DNA of 64,000 nucleotides, taken from Paratinospora sagittata (lineage: Eukaryota; Streptophyta; Magnoliopsida; Ranunculales; Menispermaceae). Every line of letters starts with the position of its first letter. Position 1 is the first letter of the stretch. Shown in pieces: positions 27,173 to 38,500 of the stretch. Below the pieces are notes generated by a model, which was not told where the DNA came from, did no database searches, and was given only the letters and a program-made list of their open reading frames with translations. The DNA lies in assembly GCA_035771175.1 (NCBI GenBank), contig CM069593.1, forward strand, positions 304,461-368,460, in the 5' to 3' direction. The translations under genes were made by a program, and so were the position numbers.

Positions 27173-28181
27173 GTTTTAAAGGATCTGAGACAGACAAATA
27201 TAATGATGCATTTTCTAGTGGTGGTTTGTATTGAGTTTACTCCCAAGTTTTCTAGTCCCTTGCCCCTGCACTTGTTTAAGCAGTAGAGAAGAAGATGCGG
27301 AGAAGTGAAATCCCATCAATCTTGAAGACTTTCAACTGGATAGCCGAACTGGTGGGAAGTGAGATGAGTACCTAATGTTTATTCACTTTCTAATTCCTAA
27401 TCTCATTATTCAATTGGTGTCCAAAAATAAATAAAATAAAATAAAAAAATCCTAGTCTAATGTTATGGAACTTGTAGGCTTGTAGTAGCACGTTGGTCTA
27501 GATTGCACCCTAAAACCCTGGGAGATGTCTCCACAAATTCAAAAGCAAACTTAATTTTTAGTGCACATGAAGTTGGCTAGCCAGCAAGTTTTCTACTTTT
27601 TAACAAAAGAAACCAATTAGTTAGATTTAATTTAAGTTGTATACAAATTTAACTCAATAACAAATACTTCAGTTTTCTTAATTGAATATATAACTTTAGA
27701 CGTACTTTTGTTTTTCTTTAATCCTTAGTGAAAAGTCAAAGCAAACCAACTATCGCAAAATCCAAGTTCTGCATATTGAACCTAATTTTTCATATGGAAT
27801 GTTATTAAACTCCCCAATTACATTGAGTTGTGCAATGTATAGGTTCAAAGTAAAACCTACATTAGCCATTCAATTGAGCCAAAGGTGTCAATTATATCCC
27901 CCGGTTAATTTCAAGCAACAAACAGCAAACGCCAGGCCCTACTTACATAAATTAAAAGTTTCCACAAAACCATAAAGATAAGCATGGTCCAAGAATCAAA
28001 ACTAAATGAAATTATGACAAACATCATTGAACAAAACTGCAATGTTTATAGCATTCACCAAGTCTTCAACCAAATTCAAAAAAGAAAAACTTAAAAAACT
28101 GCAGAGAAATATAACTTGGCAGAACAAGGATTTTAACATTAAGGTATGTCACTATCTTCTAGATGCCAGCAACAAAACACC
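27173..28181. other. Convergent intergenic region between MDAR and P2 genes
   Basis: It contains the 3' UTRs of two convergent genes. An A-rich run with AATAAAATAAAATAAA near 27430 could supply polyadenylation signals for MDAR. I see no further gene. Confidence 0.5.
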
Positions 28182-29475
28182 TCAATCAAACAGACTGAAG
28201 CCCATATCCTGCAAACATGGGAAGAACACAAATCAGGTAAAAAGCAGAGTGCAAGTGCAATTTCAAACAAGTCTGAACTGAGATTTGAAAATAACACTGG
28301 AATATTTAAGTGCAAATGCATTCAAACAAATCTTACGTCGTCAGACTCTTCCTTTTCTTCCACCTTTTCCTCCTTCTTGGGCTCAGCTGCTGCAGGTGCT
28401 GCTGCAGCACCGCCACCGCCACCTGCAGCAACTGCCACAGCGCCACCTCCACCAGATGGCACTGACGCTAACTTCTCCCTTCCACATGCAACAAGTTCCG
28501 TAATGTCTTTACCCTTAACTTGAGATAAAAGCAGCTCAATTCGATCATCTTCAGCATCAGCTCCAACTGTGATTGAAAAACAAAAAAAAAATACAAATTC
28601 TAGAAAACCTGAGCTCAACCCACAAACAAATAAGGTTTCTGAATAAATAAAACACAAGGCATGGACAACCTTCATATCTTAACCCCAATCAACAATGTAA
28701 TATTAGCATGTTTTTCGTTAAAATACATTGTTGTTTTAACGTGTGCATCTTATCATCCACCTTCAATCTATCACATATACAGATTATAGAATAAGTGTGT
28801 GGGTTGCTACAACAGTGATACCCTCAAAGGTTCAAAGCAGATATGTTTCCCCCTCTTGGCATTGACAACACACGAGGGAGAAACCAATTTTCACAGTACT
28901 TTTAACGAAAAGTAGATCTAAATCAGATGACACAGTTAACGTCTACCGGGTATCACTCAACCAATCAAAGACCCAGATTGATCAACACAAGAGTCGCAAC
29001 ATAAGGTAAAAAAATAAAAAAACAACGTTTGCTATTACGCTCGGCAGTCAAGCTCCACGGTAAACCTATATTTAAAAAATCCAAAATAGCATACTTTACA
29101 AGCCAATACAACCTTGAAATCAAAGTAGTCTAAAAAATTACATATTAAAATAAAACGTAACATAAATGAAACGAAAACATGAGAAGAAACTCAAAACACT
29201 AAATCAAGAAGAAGAAGAAGAAGAAGAAGAAGAAGAAGAAGAAGAAAATAGAAAGAAACCCTAAATCTCGCAAATCTCAAGTTCTTAGCATGAAACTAGA
29301 AGATGAAAACAACCGAAAATTCCCAAAAAAAATAAAAATAAAAAACAAGTACGCGTGTATGAGAGAGGGAGATTAAGAGATGAGAACCTGATCCGAGGAT
29401 TTTTCTCAGATCATCTGCGGAAGGGTTGCCGTTCCCTCCCAACACGGCGAGCAAATACGCAGCGACAACCTTCAT
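28182..29475 (-). CDS. RPP2: 60S acidic ribosomal protein P2
   Basis: Three coding exons on the minus strand: 29388-29475, 28337-28566 and 28182-28208; 114 aa. P2 pairs with P1 in the lateral stalk of the 60S subunit and recruits elongation factors. The start [14 protein letters not shown] is the family N terminus. Then come the helical dimerisation domain ([20 protein letters not shown]), a Gly/Ala-rich hinge (about 70-92) and an acidic tail ending [12 protein letters not shown], the universal P-protein C terminus. The tail is made only by splicing: exon 2 read through ends in an aberrant VRFV and stop, whereas the GT at 28336-28335 joins it to a 27-nt exon preceded by TTTGCAG. A 5' UTR intron (about 29492-29575) is likely, because TTGCAG precedes the leader just upstream of the ATG. 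Length and motifs match the family. Confidence 0.93.
29209..29246 (+). repeat. GAA trinucleotide microsatellite in P2 intron 1
   Basis: About twelve uninterrupted GAA units lie between the first and second coding exons of the P2 gene. They read as a TTC tract in the transcript, which could act as a pyrimidine-rich intronic element. Confidence 0.85.
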
Positions 29476-29634
29476 TTCTGCTCTAATAAACTGCAATACA
29501 AACACGTATTAAGATATTTGACAACTGAGAGAATCGATAGAAGAAAAAGAAGAAGAAGAAGGGAATCAACGTTTACTGTGAGAGAGAATACGCTCGCAAG
29601 AACGCAGATTTGCTTTGAAGAATAGTCGTGCTCT

Positions 29635-29687
29635 CTAGGGTTTTGATGGCGTTGCAGGTTTGCTTGTTATATATAGCTAGGGTTTTC
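29635..29687 (-). promoter_or_regulatory. P2 promoter: TATA box and two telo-boxes
   Basis: On the minus strand a TATATATA motif (plus-strand 29669-29676) lies about 30-60 bases before the putative transcription start. It is flanked by two AAAACCCTAG telo-boxes (29678-29687 and 29635-29644). Telo-boxes next to the start are characteristic of plant ribosomal-protein genes. Confidence 0.6.
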
Positions 29688-29689
29688 GA

Positions 29690-31219
29690 TGGGTTCTTCG
29701 CTTTCGGGTTGTGGATCGTAAACCTCACCCGGATATTTTGGATCCAAACCGGAAACATAGTTCAACCGGATATGAGAAAAAGAACCGGAACCAACAAATT
29801 TATCCTACGGAAGGATTGGATGTACAAGCATACTAAACTAATAATACAATATTATTCAAACTATAAAAAAAAAAAATACAACTACACATCTAACTATATC
29901 TTCTCGGTGATTGGATCATTTGTTAATTATGTTTCAAAAATGGATTGTAATTTGAAAAACGTTAATTTAACTATAAAAAATACAACTAAAGATGTTACGG
30001 CACAACTATATATTAATTTTCATTGAATGTGTATTTACACATCTCAATAAGTATGATAAATAATTCAATAAATATAAATATGTAATTATGCATGTAGTTA
30101 TATATATTATAATTAAATTAACATTTTCCTTACAACATAATATAATTTATTTTAGCAGCCTAATTTGTAAGTAATTGATTGTTTTTTTAATTTATGCAGA
30201 AGTTTAGTAGATTTGTTGAATAGGTATTTAGTGTTTGAAAAAGATAAATGTTTTAAAAGTATACTTTGTTAGCATTGTCCTTAAAAATTGTTGAATCGGC
30301 TTGAATCACATGTTAATGCGTGATTTGAGACGATCTAACAACTTTCAAAAATAATGTTAACAAAGTGTATTTGAAAAGTGTGTTAGTCAAACATTATTTT
30401 TCATCGCTGAGACTTAAATTGGTACCCTTGATACTAAAGCTATGAGTCTCCATGTGAGAGTTGACCCGATGGCTAAGGGTGAAAAAACTCACCTACCACT
30501 AAAGGTCTCCCAACAATGCTTTCTATGTCTTTGTGGTGCGCAAAAGCTGGTCGGATAAACACCATTGGTTCACCCACACACTCACACACACCCCCCGCGC
30601 AAAAAAAATAATTAATAAATAAAATAAAATTGCACACTCTTAGCATTGATGTTTTTTTTTTTAAATATATGCTATTTTTTCATTAATGTATCATCTTATC
30701 TGTTTAACAAAGTCCCAACATTAGCGGCCATTGTATAAAAATCACATGTTTGATAGTAACGTTTTATATTGAAAGAAATGAACTTCAAATGTCTCCTTTA
30801 CTCTATGGTTGGCATATTGGAAATTGCTGCATATATATCTATATCTATATCTATCTATCTATATTTATTTTGGTGGAAGCTGCATAAATAATTCTGGTTA
30901 AGTAATAGGAAACATGCTGTGAGGTTTAGAGTCAATGCCCAGCTTGCCCATCAACTCCAACAAAACAATAAAGTGGACAATATTTGGAAACCTGAGCTTT
31001 TGGTATAAATTTCTTATTTTTAACTTAAAAACCTTCCAACTCCACAGCATTTAAGCTTCACTGAAGCCAACTAACAACAAATATGCAGCAGCTCTGTTAA
31101 AATAAGCTCATTTGTCTAAAAACAACTTCACTTCAATAGCATCTCATCTTTGATCAACATTTTGAGCTGCCAAAAGAACCATTTATTGGCACCTGAGATC
31201 TTTTTCCTAAGCTCAATAC
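29690..31219. other. Intergenic region between the P2 and CX9C-protein genes
   Basis: AT-rich DNA with no gene that I recognise. A GC-richer block at about 30410-30600 (ATGGCTAAGGGTG..., then a CA-rich and CCCCCC run) looks like an old dispersed repeat but cannot be assigned. Short TATC repeats occur near 30834-30862. The last 150 bases are probably the 3' UTR of the minus-strand gene that follows. Confidence 0.45.
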
Positions 31220-33544
31220 TCATGTCCTTGTATCTATTCCCTGCTTCAATGCCTCTAATCGTTTCCTGTACAAAACACATAAAACCGAAAAAATTAGCCG
31301 GGTGACCAATTTCAATGAAGAAAGACCAACTACTGTAATTATAACGCAGAACTCGTAATTTTCATTCAAGTTTTTATAGGTGAATCTACACAGCTCAGGA
31401 TGAATATTACATTTTCTCAACGTTAACTCTCGAAATATAGAGGTGAGCTAAATTTCTAGAGCTTTCATTCAATCAGTTCACTCACATCCCTGATAAGACA
31501 ATAAACTAATTTAATGAAATAGTGTTTAAATCTTCGAAAGAAATAGAGTAACTGCCCAATTACATTATCCTGTTTTTTTAGTTCTATTTTTTTGATTGTT
31601 TGATTATTGAACAAGATTAAATAGTGTGAATGATAAATAACTACTACGAAGAGTATACCTGCTGTCTTCAAGCCGACCATGCAAGCTCCATCTCTGACGA
31701 AATCCTTCGATTCCTTGCATCCCATTAGCCAGAATTAAACGCCTGTGGGAAATGTAGTAGACAGGAAATGAGAATCTAAATAACCAGTGAAAAGTAAATC
31801 ACTAGATAATAACAACGGTGGAAACAAGAACCCTAATCCTTTATCACTGAGGAAAATGCTAATCTAACTATAAAAAATGCAACTCCAAGTGCAACTGCAC
31901 ATTTACAACAATTTGATGGATGTGTGTCGCACATCTCAAGGTGTGTGTAATAAATGATCCAATGGTTGTGCATGTGTAGTTGTACTTAAAGTTACACTTT
32001 TTTGTAGTCAGATTAGCATTTCCCTATCACTAATACCTAAACATGCGAAAAAGATAAAATTGGCTCTCCATATTTCTTGTTATTGCCGTAGTATGGTTGG
32101 GTATGATTGGCTATTAGGCAAGTATAATGTGCCATTGCATTAACAAAAGACCAATGACAAGAAGGAGCTTTGGAGAGAGCAAAAGAACCTAAACCATCTT
32201 TACCGATGATAATGGGGTATTAGGCAAGTCAACTCTCGATTGGGACTTGGGGCCAACTAATCTTGGCACAAAACTGAATCATCTTTACCAAAAACTTCTT
32301 AACATTAGCTTTTCCTTTCTAAATCGACAATTTCAATTTAGCCGAATCAAATCTTGGCTAATGAATCCCCAGGCTTTCTAGTTAGAGCCAAGGCATGATG
32401 GCTACAAAGCATATATTTACAAAGCATATGTTTGAAATATAATGAAGAATCATTCTACAAGTAGAATTAACTTCATGAAATGTGCAAATTTAACATTATT
32501 CCTGTTGAACTATCACGGCGTACCTATTATTTGATGTGGAAGGAGATCTTAAAGGAAGTTTACCATATACATCCCTTGATTAAAGAAGGTACCTCTCCAA
32601 TAATGTGACCTCAGATTGAAGCTGAGCAGCTCTATCATTTGCTTCCTCTAATGGCATTGACAACCCCAATTTATGCTCACTGTCTTGAAGTCGCTGCCTA
32701 AGTTCCTTATCCTGTGATTTAATTGCAAGAAAGAAATAGATACACAAGCACAATTTCACCAGAATCAGTGTTGGGAAACCTCCATCTTTCAAATGAATTG
32801 TTCATAAAATTAAGAGCATAAATGCTAAGAAAATGCATATTGGTTCTGTTCCTAGACAGAGAATGATGTCAGGTAGGCGGTGAGGTCAAATTTTGGGTCA
32901 AACTTCTTTATGTGCTTAGCTTGAGAATTGCATTTGGTCCTATGCTTAAGCAGAGAATGATCATAGGGCATGTAGTGGGGACACGGTCTGTGCTGGACTT
33001 TTGCATGTGAATAATAAAATTAAATGAAAAGCAGAAAAGGAATCAAAGATCATCATCTCACCCGTCTTTCAGCACATTGTCGGTACAGAGCTATCTCATC
33101 TTGACAGAATGGCTCAACATCATTAACTTGCAAACCTAGAAAACAGTCATAAAATCAATTTGTAATCAAACGATGCATTTATTTTTTTCAATTACAAGAG
33201 GGTCATATAGATATATATATTATAGAGAAAAACTACAGTCTCAGTTGAATTGAGAGTTACATACATTCCAATGACATACGTTTGATTTTGGCATAGATCA
33301 CATTAAATTACACCCAAACATAACTTCCTTTTAGCTATTTTATTAACGGACAACGACATGGAAAAAAAAAAAAAGGTTCAAATTCCAATGAAAAGTTAAA
33401 TTATCACTTACAGAGGAACAAGTTTCTCAAAATACCATCACATAAATCAACACCTTCAAGCACATGAGAGGCAATTTCTGGGGGAATCAAAGGTGATGGT
33501 GGCCCCGTCATAAGGTCATCACCAACCAAGATTGTTTCCTCCAT
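31220..33544 (-). CDS. Small protein with a CX9C cysteine array and coiled coil (putative mitochondrial intermembrane-space protein)
   Basis: Five coding exons on the minus strand: 33412-33544, 33062-33135, 32593-32711, 31659-31742, 31220-31265; 151 aa, all GT-AG and in frame. Cysteines lie at 35, 45, 55 and 65, giving C-x9-C-x9-C-x9-C (CDGILRNLFLC, then CQDEIALYRQC). Two CX9C motifs make the disulfide-linked helical hairpin of CHCH proteins, which the Mia40/Erv1 relay oxidises in the mitochondrial intermembrane space. Residues 66-151 (DKELRQRLQDSEHKLG..., QLQSEVTLLERRLILANG, RKRLEALKQG) are highly charged and heptad-like, suggesting a coiled coil. There is no N-terminal presequence, as usual for this class. 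The ATG lies in the second exon; an intron (acceptor CTGGGCTCAG) interrupts the 5' UTR, with a first exon probably at about 34484-34600. I recognise a conserved plant protein but no named gene. Gene structure is well supported; location and role are inference. Confidence 0.8.
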
Positions 33545-35534
33545 TGTTGGCTGTGAATCAACTGAGCCCAGAAAATAATAGAACAAAGTCATTAAGCAGA
33601 ACTCATCCTGTTCTTAACAAAGAACCTTGTGAAACTCTTAAACTTTTCCTAAAAGATAAACTACCAGGGCAAGATTTCTGCTTACCACTAAACAACTTTG
33701 AAGTTCGAATAAACTTCTCAAAGTTATTCAGAATAATTCAAGCATGTACTTGTCCCTCCAAGAAGACATATATGCATATTAATCTAGTTTAATTCTCTAC
33801 TCTGTTACAAAATGTAAAATAAAAGAAGGAGAGAAGAACCATAATACCATCCATGGTGGCTTTCTTATTTTCCAACAACCAAACTATAAATAAATGTTCC
33901 AAAGAGATGATCAAACCTGAAAACATTACAACAATTAAATTAGAGAAAGAAAAAGAAAATAATACAATAGAAAGAAAAACTTCATCCATATAATACCATT
34001 CCAAACATTTTTCAAGTACCCAAAAAAATTCACACAAGAAATGAACCAGCAAATGAAATTAACAATTATAACCCCCCTTCTAAAATCACAGAATTCCTTC
34101 AAACACCTGGTGGGCTTCCTACAAGAACCTTGTATGTGAGGCAACATTGTTACAAGTTCAATGGTAAGTAAAGCTACATGCAGATTTGTGCAAATTTAGT
34201 ACGAATTGGCTCAATTCTTTAGTTTCCATCGCAACTATTTATCATAGACTGCTCTGGAATTGCATAGTTGACGGGAAAATGATAGAGGAATCTGAGCTTA
34301 TTGTCTATTAAAGTTTCAAAATAACAAATCATCTACTCATCAGTAGCAGATTTCAACTTGGTTTAACGATTATCCATTTTAACTTGCAGAAAGTTGTGAT
34401 TTCCTATTTAAACTAACCACAGCGAATTTAAGCCCTTATTGCTCTTCGTTTCAATTGTATAAGAAGAAGAAGAAGAAGAATTACCGAATAGAGATGGTGC
34501 TGAGGAAGAAAGGAGCTCGCAGAAGACGAAAACCAGTTGAACTTGTGTGGTGATTTGTTCTTGCCAGTTGGGGTTTAACGAGGGTTTTTGTCGAATGGTA
34601 CTAACATAAGCAAAACAATACGCGACTGTAATGCATGCCAATGTTTTTACCAAAATAATAAAAACTTATATTTTTTTTTGAAGGAATAATAAAAATTTTA
34701 TCTTATTTTTGTTAAATTTTTTTGCTATAAATATATTAATAAAAATAAAATAATAATTTTATATTTAACTGTTTTTTTCACCAATCTATTCTACATTTTA
34801 GATTTTTTATAATTTGATTTTTTATTTTACTTTTGTAATTTTCCCGTATTTACTCTTAATTTGTTCATTCTTATTTTTTTTAACTGTATGAAACTAACTT
34901 TACTTTTTTATTAACTTTACATGAAATGCATGAATACTAATATTTTAAAAAATTACAATACTGTATCTAGTGTTAGACGAGCAAGTTCATATATATATAT
35001 ATATACATACATAAGTGATTGTTATATATTAATTATGGCTTAAATATAAATCCAATCAATACATTTTCACTTCACTCGTACATCAATTAATTTGATTTGA
35101 TTGCATTATAATATTGAAAGAAAATACTAAAGTGACGTCCATTCAAAATATACATCACCAACACATAATTCGAAACAATACAATAGTGTATAAAGTTGTA
35201 CACTTTAAATGTTGCACTACTCAATATTGAAAATCTAAAAATTATTATTATTATTATTATTATTTTCAATTTATGAGTAGAAGCCAATGGTTTGCCCTGT
35301 TTGGTGATCATAGCACTCACTTAAAAATGAGTATTAACACAGGTAGAAAACTTGTCTCTTATATTAGAAAGAAATAGTAGATCCTTTCATGAAATCTCAA
35401 AAAGAAAAAGCTTTTATTAATTATATCAGAGCAACATGCATATATATATATATCAAAGATACCCCAAATCCTTTATGCAAAAACAAAGATATAAATAAGA
35501 AAAACAGTAATAGAGACAAGTAAAAATACGATCC

Positions 35535-38500
35535 TCAAGCTCGCCTGTATTCGTCTCCACAGTCACCAATAACTCTTAGAAGGTCCTTTCCTTTCTTTGA
35601 TACTTCTTGTATGCTATTTACATCCTCCTCATCAAGAACAAGTGAGAACACAGCATTAGCATCTTGAATATGTTCTGACAAACCAAGTCTCACACCTATC
35701 ATCGATCCTGCAACGCCCGGCTGCAATTCACCAAACAAAGCCATGATAAAATAAAATAAAATAAAAAAAATCTCGAATTGGTCACGTTGAGAGATAATTG
35801 AATAAAGCATGTTATGAAGTAGTCGAAAAAAATTTCACCTGATCTAGTATGTATTTCACAGCCACAGCTGGGATTGATACGCCATGTTTGGTTGCGACTT
35901 TCTTTAGCGTTTGAAGCAAGGCTTGGAAAAGATTCCACCCTCCCCATGCATCCACCATCTGCAATTTTTTTTTTTTTTTTTTTTAATTTTTTCTTACAAA
36001 AATTTTGGATCTTAAAATTTCTCAAAACGATATTATGACTATATTATATCATCTCAACAAGTCAACAAAGCTTCTTTTTCTTTTTCTTTTTTCCCAAATA
36101 CGTGTGATTGACTACATGAATCAGTTTCCTCTACTATGCTCTATTAAGGGTTAAGTTGACATTTGTATTACAAGTAATATTTTTCTTAATTTAGAGTTTA
36201 TGATCATATGATGTATTTCAACTCAACTCAAATATAATTCTTTCCAACTTCATAAATCCACTTCCTCCATTCAACTTGATCATGGGCTAAGTTGACACTT
36301 AAATTCTAAGTAGTTATATGTTTTTAATTGTTTTTGTCCATATTATTTTACGTCTTCTTTTACTTTTATCATTACTGTGGATTGTTAATAGGTCATTCTT
36401 CCTAACTAACACATTCAAAGGTCTACGTTGTATATGTCTAAATCACCTTAATCGATTTTTTCTCATTTTATTTCCAATTGGAGCTACTCTCACCATTTTC
36501 TTCAATATTTTCATTTTTAACTTTATCTTTTAGTAGTATATGAATTGTGAAATTAAAAAAAAAAAAATCATGAATGTATGATTCCAAGGGAGGAACCTAC
36601 CCTTTTGTACTTTTGGAGAGACGGGGTGTTCAAAGGAGGGCCAGCAAAGGGAATGGATAAGTTGGTGTCGAGGAACTTTTCAGACAGCAGACCACCCATT
36701 ACAGTTCCATATCTGCATTTCCAAATCCAATAATTTCAATATAAAATAAACAAAAAAATGAAATAGAATCTAATTAAGGAATATGATGATATGCGTATTT
36801 AAGAAGATTATATGATACCTTTCAAAAAAAGAAAAAAAAGCAGATTATATGCCACCATATGGATAAAAGCATGTTTAGCATCAATCTGAACTACATTGAG
36901 AGGCTATTATCAATAGAAATGAAAAAAGGCTATAGAGATGGATGTAAAGAAAGAGAGCGTTACGTTATTAATTTCACTCCCGTGAGCTGGCAAAGTTCTG
37001 CCATCCTCTGTTGAGGACGCATGTCAACAATAGAATGTTGCACCTAAAGAAATCCAAAGAATGATTCAATTAGAGACAAAGTAAACTCATATATAGAACA
37101 GTGTTTAAAAGCAGATTTTTGGACCTGATTGCTAACAATCGGAATCCCTTTTTCCACTATTATTTGCAGCCTCTCGGTATCGAAATTTGTCAAAGCCACT
37201 GTCTTAATTTTACCTGCATATCCCTTTCACCAAAATGTTCAATCCAATTAAGAAATGTTAGAGTAAGTTCAAATTCTATAGAAGAATGTGTCATACCAAT
37301 CAAACTAACCTTCTTCTTTAAGATCTGTAAGATGTTTTAGAGCATCAAGGTACCCAGGGTTGGAGTAGTCCCACCTGTTTCAATAGAAATAAAAGACAAA
37401 TATATAAATAGCACATGATTTTATGATTGTATAAGTTTAAATTAATGAACTGTATTTCTCAAAACTTAAACTAATTGATGAGAAAATCGTATCGAAATAA
37501 GCATGTCCAGTAACCTTCGAGTGAGATTACAAGGGAAGAAAGAAAAAATACCAATGAAACTGAAGCATGTCCAATGAAGCAACATCCATTCTCTTCCTTG
37601 AAACATTGATACTCTCTCTCACATAGCTACTTGTCATTCTAACCAGCGGTGGCACCCATTTCGTGAGCCTGTGGCATGATCAATCAGAAAATAAGGATAA
37701 TTATATCAATATTCCCTCATCTCATAGAAATGAAAAATCTACTAAAAGGTAGAAACTAGTTTTGATGGAACTTTACGATAAGCCATGTATATGAAATCCA
37801 AATCACTAATACAGTTGCAAATCCAAAAATAAAAACCAATCATGACCACTAAGCTATACACAAGGTTAATTTTTTATGCGTAAAATGGGACCTCACCCCT
37901 TGACCTGTTCCAAGAATTCCGGTGGACGCTCTCGACGGACCCTATTAATAAAAATCCCATAGAGATCCTCTGCAGGACCATCTGTTGAACCAAAATAAAT
38001 GAAAAGGAACAGTGAGTATTCATACAGATACAGTAGAAGGTCCATAAAAGAATTCTATAGTGGGTGACTTGGTGCAAATTCAAAATACATGTATGTAGCC
38101 AATAAAACGATCCATCTTAAACATTACCGGCTAACTGAACTCAATTGCGAAACAATTCTTAGTAACACTTTTAGCATCAAGCAACAGAGATGCGGCATCT
38201 ATTAATTTAAGGAACTCAAGCAATTTAAGAAACCAAAAGGGAATCAACAAATTGAAATTAGATACATTTCCATAGAATCTTTCTTTCAAAAAAACTGTAA
38301 TTCCCTCAGCATTTTGTTCCACTCCGTTATAGCATTCAATCCCCTCAATTCTAATATCTGTTTAGATTTTTACTTGTACAATTCGAAGTTAAATTGTTAG
38401 TATAACAGGAAATCCAAATCTTATTATCATGACTTGAAAATGCTTTAGTGATTATCTTGGCCAACATATATATGATAATTACCCTGAAACACAATGTGAA

